64,000 bases of DNA, taken from NCBI GenBank assembly GCA_964540815.1, contig CAZIOH010000035.1, positions 1-64,000 on the forward strand, given 5' to 3'. The notes below the pieces were generated by a model. The model had not been told where the DNA came from and made no database searches. It worked only from the letters and a program-made list of their open reading frames with translations. The stretch comes from CAZIOH01 sp964540815 (GTDB taxonomy: Bacteria; Myxococcota_A; Polyangia; Fen-1088). The position numbers and the translations under genes are program-made. Below, piece by piece: positions 39,284-48,120 of this stretch (position 1 is its first letter; each line of letters starts with the position of its first letter).

Positions 39284-42200
39284 ATGCAGATCGGAATGCT
39301 GTACCAGGCGCTGCGCGCCGGGAACCCCGGCGGGCAAAGCCCGTTCGATGTCGAGCAGCTCCACATCGTCCTCGGGGAGAACGTGCTGGCCGGCCCGTTC
39401 CAGCGGGCCTGGCAGTGGCTCGTCGACCGCCACCCCGTGCTGCGCACCGGGTTCGCCTGGGATGCGGCCCTTCCCCAGCAGCTCGTCCACCCGACCGCCG
39501 GTATCGCCATCGAGATCGTCGACTTCACTGGCGAGACCGTCGAGACCCACCGCGAGCGTCTCGACCGGCTGCTGCTCGCGGATCGCCGGCGCGGCTTCGA
39601 CCTGCGGCAACCGCCGCTCGTGCGCGTGACCCTCATCCGCACGGCGAGCGGTCGCACGGAGGTGCTGTGGACCTTCCACCACATCCTGCTCGATGCCCGC
39701 TGCTTCCCGGTGCTGCTCGGCGAGGTGTTCGCGGCCTACGATGCCTTCTGCCGCAACCTCGCGCCCACCCTTGCCCCGCCGGCGGATCGCTACGACCGCT
39801 ACCTCGACTGGCTGGCGACGCTCGAGCCGACCGCGAGCCGCGAGTTCTTTCGCGAGCTCCTGCGGGGCAAGACCACGCCGACGCCGCTGCCGGGCGCGGA
39901 GCTCGCCGAGCGACCGCTGCCGGTGGCGAACGACCTGGCTCCCTACGGCCGCATCGCGCGCCACCGGGCCAGCTTGCTCCCCGCCCTGCGTGGGCTCGCC
40001 GAGCGCACCGGGACCACGGTCGGGACGGTGGTGCAGGCCGCCTGGGCCCTGGTCCTGGCGCGCTTCACCGGCGACGACGACGTGCTCTTCGGGGTGACCC
40101 GGGCCTGTCGCCACTCGGTGCCGGGCGGCGACGCCGACGAGACCGTGGGGCTCTTCATCAACACGCTGCCCGTGCGGGTTCGCTTCACCCCGACGCTGAC
40201 CATCCGGGCGCTGCTCGAAGGTCTGCGCGCCCAGAGCCTGACCCTGCGCGCCCACGAGCACACCTCCCTGGTGGATGTACAGGGCGCGAGCGAGATCCCG
40301 CGTGGCGTCCCGCTGTTGCCGACCCTGCTCATGTTCACGAACCGCTCGCTCGAGGAGGCGCTGACCGCCGTCGATCCAGCCCGGTTCGCCGAGGCCACCT
40401 TCACCCTGCACGAGCAGCCGGGCCCCGCGCTCAACCTGATCGCCATCGCCACCGACTCGGGTCACCTCGAGCTGCGGCTCCTCTACGATCGGGCGCGCTT
40501 TCGTCCGGCGGTGGTCGAGCGGCTGGCGGAGTCCACCCTGCAAGCCCTCGCGTCCCTGGCGGGCGCCTTGGCCAAGGAGGCGCCGGAGCCCTCGCGGCTG
40601 GTCGAGGAGCTCGACGTCCTTCCGCCCGGCGAGCGGCTGCGCCTGGTCGAGACCTGGAACGACACCGCGCGCCCGTTCCCCTCCGAGCTCGGGATCCACG
40701 AGCTCTTCGAGGCGCAGGCCCGCCAGCGTCCGGGCGCGGTCGCGCTCGAGATGGGCGGGGCCACCTTGACCTACGGTGCGCTCGACGAGGCGGCCAACCG
40801 GCTCGCGCGCACGCTTCGGCGGATGGGCACGGGACGCGGGGGCTTCGTGGCCGTGTGCCTCGACCGCGGGTTCGAGCTGGTGGTCGCGCTCGTCGGCGTC
40901 GTGAAGGCGGGCGCGGCCTACGTTCCGCTCGACCCCCATCAACCCGCCGCCCGCCTCGGGCGGACCCTCGAGGACGTGACCTCGCCCCTGGTGGTCACCA
41001 CCCGGGCGCATCGCCACCTGTTCGGCGAGCTGCCGGTGCTGCTGCTCGACGCAGCGGACGAGGCGGGTGGCGCCGCGCGCGACGATTCGGAGGCCGAGCG
41101 CCGCGGCGAGCCCCTGCCTCGCGACGTCGACGCCGGCAGCCCCTGTTACGTCATCTTCACCTCGGGGAGCACCGGGCGGCCGAAGGGCGTGGTGCTGAGC
41201 CATCGCGCCGTGGTGAACACCCTCGACTGGGCGATCCGCGCCTGCCAGATGGGTCCGACCGACCGGTTGCTCTTCGTCAATTCCCCGGGGTTCGACCTGT
41301 CGGTGTTCGACCTCTTCGGCGTGCTCGGCTCGGGTGGCACGGTGGTGATCGCCAGCGAGCGCGATCTGGCCGAGCCGGCCGCGCTGGCCGAGATGCTGGT
41401 GCGCCAGCGGATCACCGTGTGGAACTCGGCGCCGGCGGCGCTGCAGCGTCTGCTTCCTTTCCTGTCGGCGCTCTCGCCCGGATCCTCGCCGGGGTCACCC
41501 CCGGGCGCGGTGGACGAGGACGAGGCGCCGTTCCGGCTGGCGATGCTGAGCGGAGACTGGATTCCTTTGACCCTGCCGCCCGCGGTGCGGGCCGCCTTCC
41601 CGCGCGCCTCGGTGGTGAGCCTCGGAGGGGCGACGGAGGCCGCGATCTGGTCGAATGTCTTCCCGATCGGCGCCCTCGACCCGCGCTGGGTGAGCGTTCC
41701 TTATGGGCGCCCCATCCAGAACTGCCGCTATCACGTCCTCGATCGGCGGCTGCAACCCGTTCCGGTCGGGGTCACCGGGGATCTGTTCATCGGGGGGGCG
41801 TGTCTGGCGGACGGGTACCTTGGTCGCCCCGAGCTCACCGCCGAGCGCTTCATCCCCGACCCGATCTCCCGCCGCCCGGGGGAGCGCCTGTACAAGACCG
41901 GCGATCTCGCGCGCTACTTCGACGACGGGGAGCTCGAGCTCCTCGGGCGAGCGGACTTCCAGGTGAAGATCCGTGGCTTCCGGGTCGAGATGGCCGAGGT
42001 CGAGGCGGCCTTGCTCGCGATCCCGGGCGTGCGAGAGGCGCTGTGCGCCGCGTACCCCGACGCCTCCGGCGAGAAGGCCCTCGCGGCCTACGTCGTCCTC
42101 GCCGCGGGGAGCGCGGTCGACCCGGCCGCGGCCGCGCCCGCGGCCCCGCCGCCGACCGCGTGGGAGGGCGCGCCGACGGTGCCCGACGCCCGGTCGATCC

Positions 42201-43516
42201 GTGAGCAACTCCGCCTCGGCCTTCCCGACTACATGGTCCCGGCGCAGGTCATCGTCCTTGCCGCCCTCCCCCTGTCCGCGAACGGAAAGGTCGACCGCTC
42301 CGCCTTGCCGGCGCCCGGCCAGGCCCCCCGGGAGCTCCCCGCCGCCGCCGCTCGAGACGATCTCGAACGGCGTCTGGTGGCCATCTGGGAGGACGTGCTC
42401 CAGCGGCGGCCCATCGGCATCACCGATGACTTCTTCGTGCTCGGCGGCCACTCGTTGCTGGCGGTGATGCTCATGACCCGCATCCAGAAGGACATGCAGG
42501 TGCGGCTGCCGCTGTCGACCCTGCTCGAGCACCCCAACATCGAGGCGCTCGCCCGTGCCATGTCGAGCTCGGTGTCGGGCTCGATGGCGGCGGTCACACC
42601 CCCCACCTCGGCGACCTCGCCAGCCTCGGGGTCGGGGTCGGACGCCGGCGGTGGCGGAGTGCCGGGCCGGATCGCGCGTCACCTGCTCACCCTCAACGGC
42701 ACGGGAAGCCGACCTCCGCTGGTGCTGGTGGCCGGGATTGGCGGCTACGCCTTCACTTATCGCAATTTCCCCAGCCTCTTCGGGCCGGAGCAGCCCGTGC
42801 TCGCCTTCCAGAGCATCGGCGCCGAGGACACCGGGCCCCTCGTCGATCATTCGATCGAGGAGATCGCCGCGGTCTACGAGCGGGAGCTCATGGCCTCGCC
42901 GGCCGGGAAGGCCTCGCTCGACGGGCCGATGGTCCTCGGCGGGTTCAGCTTCGGGGTCCTGCCGGCCTTCGAGCTGGCGCGGCGGCTGCGGCGACACGGT
43001 CGCGATGTTCCGCTGCTCGTCTCGTTCGACGGGTTCGCGCCTGGCTATCCCCAGCGGCTGCCCTTCCCCGAGCGGGTGCTGGCCCACGGTCGCGCGTTCT
43101 TGCGCGGCGGCAGCGACGAGAAGAAGACCTACCTGCGCGAGCGGGTGAGCAACGTGCGCCGCTCGGTCCTCGAACGGCTCGGGCGCGGCACGGAGCTGGC
43201 CCCCGCCATCCCGTTCGCCGATCCCGACATGACCAAGCGGATGAAGGAGCTGTGGGTGCTCCACCAGCAGGCCCGGGCCCGTTACCGGCCCCAGACCCGC
43301 GAGCCCTTCGCGCTCCTGCTGATCTGTCCCGAATCGACCGAGCACTGGGTCGCCACGCAGATGGACGATCCCCTCTATGGATGGCGGTCGTTCGTCAGCG
43401 GGCCCATCTCGCTGGTCACGGTCCCCGGGCACCACACCGCGCTCCTCGACGGTCCGAACCAGCCGCTCATCATCCACGCCATCAGCGAGCACATCACCCG
43501 GTTCGCCAAGTACTGA
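39284..43516 (+). CDS. Single-module nonribosomal peptide synthetase (C-A-PCP-TE), predicted Cys-activating
   Basis: 1410 residues. Condensation domain about 1-440 with HHILLDA (near 131), an HHxxxDG variant ending in Ala. Adenylation domain about 450-1000: FTSGSTGRPKG, LYKTGDLAR, GRADFQVKIRGFRVE and SANGKVDRS. Specificity residues read D-L-F-N-M-S-L-I-W with GGATEAAIWSN, close to the Cys code DLYNLSLIW. Carrier protein with LGGHSL (phosphopantetheine Ser near 1055). Thioesterase about 1130-1400 with GFSFG (Ser near 1222) and GHHTA (His). No loading module is present. The start is problematic: the conserved C-domain opening TYALSPMQ is encoded in frame upstream of ATG 39284, back to a TAG at 39230, with no ATG, GTG, TTG or CTG between; ATC 39242 is possible. 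Confidence 0.93.
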   Translation: MQIGMLYQALRAGNPGGQSPFDVEQLHIVLGENVLAGPFQRAWQWLVDRHPVLRTGFAWDAALPQQLVHPTAGIAIEIVDFTGETVETHRERLDRLLLADRRRGFDLRQPPLVRVTLIRTASGRTEVLWTFHHILLDARCFPVLLGEVFAAYDAFCRNLAPTLAPPADRYDRYLDWLATLEPTASREFFRELLRGKTTPTPLPGAELAERPLPVANDLAPYGRIARHRASLLPALRGLAERTGTTVGTVVQAAWALVLARFTGDDDVLFGVTRACRHSVPGGDADETVGLFINTLPVRVRFTPTLTIRALLEGLRAQSLTLRAHEHTSLVDVQGASEIPRGVPLLPTLLMFTNRSLEEALTAVDPARFAEATFTLHEQPGPALNLIAIATDSGHLELRLLYDRARFRPAVVERLAESTLQALASLAGALAKEAPEPSRLVEELDVLPPGERLRLVETWNDTARPFPSELGIHELFEAQARQRPGAVALEMGGATLTYGALDEAANRLARTLRRMGTGRGGFVAVCLDRGFELVVALVGVVKAGAAYVPLDPHQPAARLGRTLEDVTSPLVVTTRAHRHLFGELPVLLLDAADEAGGAARDDSEAERRGEPLPRDVDAGSPCYVIFTSGSTGRPKGVVLSHRAVVNTLDWAIRACQMGPTDRLLFVNSPGFDLSVFDLFGVLGSGGTVVIASERDLAEPAALAEMLVRQRITVWNSAPAALQRLLPFLSALSPGSSPGSPPGAVDEDEAPFRLAMLSGDWIPLTLPPAVRAAFPRASVVSLGGATEAAIWSNVFPIGALDPRWVSVPYGRPIQNCRYHVLDRRLQPVPVGVTGDLFIGGACLADGYLGRPELTAERFIPDPISRRPGERLYKTGDLARYFDDGELELLGRADFQVKIRGFRVEMAEVEAALLAIPGVREALCAAYPDASGEKALAAYVVLAAGSAVDPAAAAPAAPPPTAWEGAPTVPDARSIREQLRLGLPDYMVPAQVIVLAALPLSANGKVDRSALPAPGQAPRELPAAAARDDLERRLVAIWEDVLQRRPIGITDDFFVLGGHSLLAVMLMTRIQKDMQVRLPLSTLLEHPNIEALARAMSSSVSGSMAAVTPPTSATSPASGSGSDAGGGGVPGRIARHLLTLNGTGSRPPLVLVAGIGGYAFTYRNFPSLFGPEQPVLAFQSIGAEDTGPLVDHSIEEIAAVYERELMASPAGKASLDGPMVLGGFSFGVLPAFELARRLRRHGRDVPLLVSFDGFAPGYPQRLPFPERVLAHGRAFLRGGSDEKKTYLRERVSNVRRSVLERLGRGTELAPAIPFADPDMTKRMKELWVLHQQARARYRPQTREPFALLLICPESTEHWVATQMDDPLYGWRSFVSGPISLVTVPGHHTALLDGPNQPLIIHAISEHITRFAKY

Positions 43517-43534
43517 CCGCAGGTGCCGAATGTT

Positions 43535-43561
43535 CGATTGATGCGATTGACGCGATTGTCG
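43535..43561. repeat. 9-bp tandem repeat between NRPS and SDR genes
   Basis: Three near-identical units, CGATTGATG, CGATTGACG and CGATTGTCG, fill most of the 81-bp spacer 18 bp after the NRPS stop. Confidence 0.75.
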
Positions 43562-43597
43562 CCGGTTCTTCGACGCCGGGCATCGTAGGCTCCCATC

Positions 43598-44542
43598 ATG
43601 TCGATCGTCTCGCGCCTGAAGAAGAAGGGACCGAATGGCCTCGGCTACGGAACCACGGCGGCCGAGGTGGTCGCCAAGCTCGATCTCGCGGGGCGCACGA
43701 TCCTCGTGACGGGCTGCCGGTCGGGCCTCGGGCTCGCGACCGCACGGGCGCTGGCCGCCCGCGGCGCGCGCCTGGTCGGGACCGCGCGCACGGCGGAGCT
43801 GGCCCGCTCGGTCCTGGCGGGGCTCGAGACCAGGGCCGGTGGACCGCCACACGTCCCGGTCGGCTGTGACCTCGCCGACGTTGCCTCGGTCCGGGCCTGC
43901 GTCGCGACGGTGATCCGCGAGGTCGGGCAGCTCGACGCCGTCATCTGCAACGCGGGCATCATGGCGTTGCCGCGCCTCGAGCAGGCCTACGGATACGAGC
44001 TGCAGTTCTTCACGAACCACGTCGGGCACTTCCTGCTCGTGACGGGGCTCCTCGATCGCCTGGCGAAGGACGGTCGGATCGTGATCGTCAGCAGCGAGGC
44101 CCACCGACGGGCGCCTGCCGCCGGCATCGAGCTCGACAATCTCTCGGGGGCGAAGCACTACGCCCCGTGGAAGGCGTACGGGCAATCGAAGCTCGCCAAC
44201 CTGCTCTTCTCGAACCACCTGGCCCTGCGCCTCGCGGGCGGCGCCGGTCAACCCGGGACCACGTCCAATGCGCTGCACCCTGGTGTCATCCAGACGGCCC
44301 TCAGCCGGCACATCCCGGGGATCGCCCAGCTCGGCCTGCGCCTCGCGGCCCCCTTCTTCCTGAAGTCGACCGAGGAGGGAGCCGCCACCCAGACCTACCT
44401 CGCGACGCGCCCGGAGGTCGCTCTGACCTCGGGGAGATACTTCATGGACTGTCAGCCCGCCGTTCCGTCGGCCCTCGGTCGCGATGCCGAGCTCGCGGCT
44501 CGCTTGTGGGAGGAGACCGAGCGGCTCGTCGCCAGGCTTTGA
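43598..44542 (+). CDS. Short-chain dehydrogenase/reductase, retinol-dehydrogenase-like
   Basis: 314 residues, classical SDR with a short N-terminal extension. Cofactor motif TGCRSGLGLA (near 46), DLAD after beta3, NAG in ICNAGIM, catalytic Ser in IVSSEAHR and the YGQSK Tyr/Lys pair. The segment GYELQFFTNHVGHFLLVTGLL and the post-catalytic LFSNHLALRL are typical of the human RDH11-13/WWOX-like bacterial group, which prefers NADP and hydrophobic alcohols or aldehydes. It starts 81 bp after the NRPS gene on the same strand and may reduce or oxidise the NRPS product, or act independently. Confidence 0.87.
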   Translation: MSIVSRLKKKGPNGLGYGTTAAEVVAKLDLAGRTILVTGCRSGLGLATARALAARGARLVGTARTAELARSVLAGLETRAGGPPHVPVGCDLADVASVRACVATVIREVGQLDAVICNAGIMALPRLEQAYGYELQFFTNHVGHFLLVTGLLDRLAKDGRIVIVSSEAHRRAPAAGIELDNLSGAKHYAPWKAYGQSKLANLLFSNHLALRLAGGAGQPGTTSNALHPGVIQTALSRHIPGIAQLGLRLAAPFFLKSTEEGAATQTYLATRPEVALTSGRYFMDCQPAVPSALGRDAELAARLWEETERLVARL

Positions 44543-44784
44543 CTGACCGCCCGCGGCGGCGCGCCCGCGCGCGGCGGCGGGGTCTGGACGCGCTCCGTTG
44601 GAGGACTTGCGGTGAGGTGAATCGGTATGATGCATCGTGCCTCGAGCGCGCAGGACCGAGCACCTTCAACTTTCGCCGAAGGTCGGTCAGGCTCCGCGCC
44701 CTTCAGACGAGGTAACGGCTCTCACGCTCCGTCCTTGGCGTGGGTCGTCATCGAAGAAGGTCTCGTCTACCGGGAGGGAACCGA

Positions 44785-46653
44785 ATGCGTGGCTCCGACT
44801 TTCGCACTCTCCAGTTCGGTCGCTGGACGACTCTTGCCGCCCTGCTGCTCGGGTCGAGCGTCGGGTGCAAGGGCTCGATCTCCGGCCCGACGACCGGGGC
44901 GGGCTCGTCTGGCGCGGGCCCGTCCGCGACGGCGAACCCAGGCGCTGGAGCCGGCTCGACCACCCCGGGCGGTTCCACCACCGCCGGCTCGACCGCCACC
45001 TCGCCAGGTGGAGCCCAGGCCGGAGGGACCCAGGCGGGCCAGCCCAGCACACCGGGTGGCATGACGGTGGCGGGTGGCGGCACCCAGGCACTTCCCCCCA
45101 GCTTGCCGGGGGTCGAGGCGCCGCGCCGGCTCTCCCTCACCGAGTACAAGAACACCATCCGCGATCTGCTCGGCATGACCACCCCGGTCACCACCGATGA
45201 CCTGCCGGTGGATCAACAGGCCGGCACCTCGGGCTTCCTGACCGGCGCCGCCATCACCAGCGCCCCGGATGCCCGGCTGCTGCTCGACAAGTCGGACGCC
45301 ATGACCACGGCGGCCATGGCGAGCCTCGCCACCCAGGTCCCGTGCATCGCCACCCCGACTGCGGCCGACACCTGCGCCAAGCAGTTCATCACGACCTTCG
45401 GCCGCCGCGCCTTCCGCCGCCCGCTGGTCGACGACGAGGTGACCCGCCTCATGGCGCTCTACACCCTGCAGATGGGCCCGACCATCGGCTCGACCTTCTC
45501 CGAGGCCATCCGCGGCGTGACCATGGCCATCATCCAGTCCCCGAACTTCCTCTACCGCTGGGAGCTCGGCCCCACCACCCCGGCCATCAAGGAGGTCACG
45601 GCCGGCGCCACGCTGGTCCGCTTCAACTCGCAGGAGATGGCCTCGCGGCTCTCCTACGCCTTCTGGGCCACCATGCCCGACGCCCGCCTCTTCCAGCTGG
45701 CCGACGCCGATCAGCTCCAGACCCCCGACCAGATCCAGCAAGAGGTCCGGCGGATGATCATCGACCCCAAGGCCAAGGACGCCTACGGCGACTTCGCCAC
45801 CCAGTGGCTGAGCCTGACCCAGCTGCCCTCCGCGCTCAAGGACGCCAGCCTCGGCTTCACGCCCCAGATGGCGCAATCGATGCTCGCCGAGACCGGGGCC
45901 TTCGTCTCCGACATCTTCCTCGGCGCCAAGGCCACTGGCAGCCTGACCGATCTCCTGACCTCGCAGAGGTCCTTCATCGACGGGACCCTGGCCAAGATCT
46001 ACGGGATCTCGGGGGTGACCGGGACGGCCCTGCAGCAGGTCACGTTCCCGGCCGGCCAGCGGGCGGGGATCCTCACCCAGGCCAGCTTCCAGACCATGCA
46101 CGGCGACGTGGATGGGTCCTTCCCGGTGCGGCGCGGGGCGCAGGTCTACCGGCGGCTCTTCTGCAAGGAGGTCAACCTGCCGGACAACGTGCAGGTGGTC
46201 CCGCCACCGCCGGCGACCGCCGGCCAGACCACGCGCCAGCGCTTCGCCCAGCACGCGATGAACCCCTGCGCCGGGTGCCACGCGCTGTTCGAGCCGATCG
46301 GGTTCGCGTTCGAGAACTACGACGGGCTCGGCGGCTACCGCACCACCGACAACGGACAGCCGGTCGATGCCAGCGGGAGCCTGACCATCGGCACCACGCC
46401 CGTCACCTTCAAGAACGCCATCGACCTCGCGGGCGATCTCGCCCAGAACGATCAGGTGCGGGACTGCATGGCGACGCAGTGGATGCGCTACGTCCTGCGG
46501 CGGCGCGAGGGCGACGGCGATCTGGCGTCGCTGCAGAAGGCGCAGGCAACCTTCCGCGCCGCCTCGTTCGACATGCGCGAGCTCCTGGTGTCCATCGCCT
46601 CCACCGACGCGTTCTCCCACCGATCCCCCGCCCCCGGAGAGGTCCTGCAATGA
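44785..46653 (+). CDS. DUF1592-family lipoprotein with C-terminal cytochrome-like CxxCH (first copy)
   Basis: 622 residues. Lipobox SSVGC near 28, a Gly/Thr/Ala linker to about 110, then the DUF1587/1595/1592/1588/1585 chain typical of planctomycete and myxobacterial proteins. PRRLSLTEYKNTIRDLLG opens it, FGRRAFRRPLVDDEV follows, the central block contains SRLSYAFWATMPD, and CAGCHALFEPIGFAFENYD (near 494) is a haem-c-like motif. The C-terminal block ends with LLVSIASTDAF. Function unknown; the haem motif and lipid anchor suggest an outer-membrane redox protein. ATG 44785 follows GGGAGG with 7-nt spacing. The stop overlaps the DUF1552 start (ATGA). Paralogous to the protein encoded at 54299-56194. 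Confidence 0.92.
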   Translation: MRGSDFRTLQFGRWTTLAALLLGSSVGCKGSISGPTTGAGSSGAGPSATANPGAGAGSTTPGGSTTAGSTATSPGGAQAGGTQAGQPSTPGGMTVAGGGTQALPPSLPGVEAPRRLSLTEYKNTIRDLLGMTTPVTTDDLPVDQQAGTSGFLTGAAITSAPDARLLLDKSDAMTTAAMASLATQVPCIATPTAADTCAKQFITTFGRRAFRRPLVDDEVTRLMALYTLQMGPTIGSTFSEAIRGVTMAIIQSPNFLYRWELGPTTPAIKEVTAGATLVRFNSQEMASRLSYAFWATMPDARLFQLADADQLQTPDQIQQEVRRMIIDPKAKDAYGDFATQWLSLTQLPSALKDASLGFTPQMAQSMLAETGAFVSDIFLGAKATGSLTDLLTSQRSFIDGTLAKIYGISGVTGTALQQVTFPAGQRAGILTQASFQTMHGDVDGSFPVRRGAQVYRRLFCKEVNLPDNVQVVPPPPATAGQTTRQRFAQHAMNPCAGCHALFEPIGFAFENYDGLGGYRTTDNGQPVDASGSLTIGTTPVTFKNAIDLAGDLAQNDQVRDCMATQWMRYVLRRREGDGDLASLQKAQATFRAASFDMRELLVSIASTDAFSHRSPAPGEVLQ

Positions 46654-48068
46654 AGCCGATGCACGACTGGGAAGTCCGTCGACGTGACCTGCTGAAGACC
46701 CTCGGGGTCGGGATGGGGTGTCTGCCCTTCCTGCACAGCCACAAGGCCCTCGCCGCCGGCACCGGCGCCGCGCCCAAGAAGCTCCTCATCGTGGCGAGCA
46801 CCGAGGGCTATCGCCAGATGAACTGGCGCCCGAAGGACGGATCGCTCTTGACCCAGACCTTGCCCGACTCGTCGAGCCCGCTCGAGCGGCACAAGGCGAA
46901 CATGATCTTCATGCCCGACATGACCAACCCGGCGTTCGCGGGCCCTCGCCATGGCGGCTTCCCGAACCACCTGGCGGCGGGCCCGAACAGCGGGGTCAAC
47001 GAGTACCGCGTGCCCTACAGCGCGACGGTCGACCAGGTGGTGGGCAGCGCGCTCATCGTGGCGAATCCCAGCCTGTCGCGCGCGACCTTGAACCTCGGGG
47101 TGCTCTCGAGCCAGGGCCTGATGGGTGAGGGCAACAACTCGCGATTCTGCATCTACAAGGGCAAGGATCAGCCGGTTCCCCCCGAGCAGGATCCGTGGAA
47201 GACCTATGGGCAGATCTTCGGGGGCGTCATGGCCACCACGCCCGGGACCACCACGCCCGCCGCCGCGACCGGGCAGGCCGCGGTCGCCAAGCTCATGGCC
47301 CGCAAGCAGAGCATCCTCGACTACGTCGGGACCGATCTGCAGAAGTTCGCCACCCGCGTCGGGACCGACTACCAGACCATCATCGGTGGGCACCTGCAGG
47401 CCATCCGCGATCTCGAAAAGGAGCTCCAGGCGCTCGGCAGCACCGCCAGCGGCACCCAGGCCCAGTGCAGCACGCTGCCCGGCACGGCGGTCACGGCCAC
47501 CGACGCGTCGAACTACGGCCCGCTGGTCCAGGCGCAGCTGAACCTGGCGGTGATGAGCCTCAAGTGCGGGGTCACCCAGGTCGCGACCATGCAGATGGTC
47601 GACGCCGGCGGTGGGCACATCCCGTTCAACTTCGTCCCGGGGGTGGGGGGCATGTCCACGGTTCCATCCGCGGCCAGCACCGGGCTGCGGACCTGGCACG
47701 ATCTCTCGCACAACCCGGTGACCAACGGGGTCGACATGAAGAGCATCGTCGACAAGTGGTGCATCACCCAGTTCGCGACGATGCTCGACCAGATGGTGGC
47801 GACCCCCGAGCCGGGCGGGACGATGCTCGACAACAGCGTGGTGCTCATCACCAACCACATGCAGGACGGCGCCAACCACGACACCCAGAAGCTGCCGTGG
47901 ATGCTGGCGGGTAGCTGTCAGGGGTTCTTCAAGACCGGCCAGAGCGCGCTCAGCACCGGCAACCCGATCAACGGCGTGCTCACAGACGTCTGCAACGCCA
48001 TGGGCGTTCCGGTCACCTACTTCGGCGATCCGGGCTTCGGAAAGTCCTGGGCGGGTCTGCGGGCCTGA
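46650..48068 (+). CDS. DUF1552-family Tat-exported protein (first copy)
   Basis: 472 residues. Twin-Arg-type signal (RRRDLLKTLGVGMGCLPF) indicates folded export. The body is a DUF1552 protein: KKLLIVASTEGYRQMNWRP opening, HGGFPNHLAAG, SVDQ-type segment (TVDQVVGSAL), a helical region with Asp/Glu-Leu-rich DLEKELQALG, and the late HDLSHNP, DNSVVLITNHMQDG motifs. Sequence elements recall the sulfatase/DUF1501 superfamily, whose metal sites use Asp and His, but I cannot assign a site with certainty. It is translationally coupled to the DUF1592 lipoprotein. Role unknown. Confidence 0.92.
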   Translation: MKPMHDWEVRRRDLLKTLGVGMGCLPFLHSHKALAAGTGAAPKKLLIVASTEGYRQMNWRPKDGSLLTQTLPDSSSPLERHKANMIFMPDMTNPAFAGPRHGGFPNHLAAGPNSGVNEYRVPYSATVDQVVGSALIVANPSLSRATLNLGVLSSQGLMGEGNNSRFCIYKGKDQPVPPEQDPWKTYGQIFGGVMATTPGTTTPAAATGQAAVAKLMARKQSILDYVGTDLQKFATRVGTDYQTIIGGHLQAIRDLEKELQALGSTASGTQAQCSTLPGTAVTATDASNYGPLVQAQLNLAVMSLKCGVTQVATMQMVDAGGGHIPFNFVPGVGGMSTVPSAASTGLRTWHDLSHNPVTNGVDMKSIVDKWCITQFATMLDQMVATPEPGGTMLDNSVVLITNHMQDGANHDTQKLPWMLAGSCQGFFKTGQSALSTGNPINGVLTDVCNAMGVPVTYFGDPGFGKSWAGLRA

Positions 48069-48073
48069 CCGCC

Positions 48074-48120
48074 GGCCCCGACACCCCCATCATCGACGAC
48101 GTCGGTCGAGGGTCGGGGCC
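48074..48120. terminator. Inverted repeat at convergent gene ends
   Basis: GGCCCCGAC (48074-48082) and GTCGGGGCC (48112-48120) pair perfectly around a 29-nt loop that itself contains a CGACGAC/GTCGGTCG mini-stem. It follows the DUF1552 stop (48068) and overlaps the 3' end of the convergent MopE-like gene, so it could serve both. Confidence 0.5.

Noticed and set aside
38968..42204. 1078-residue plus-strand frame overlapping the NRPS
   Set aside because: A shifted reading of the NRPS gene; Arg/Ala/Pro-rich with no domains.
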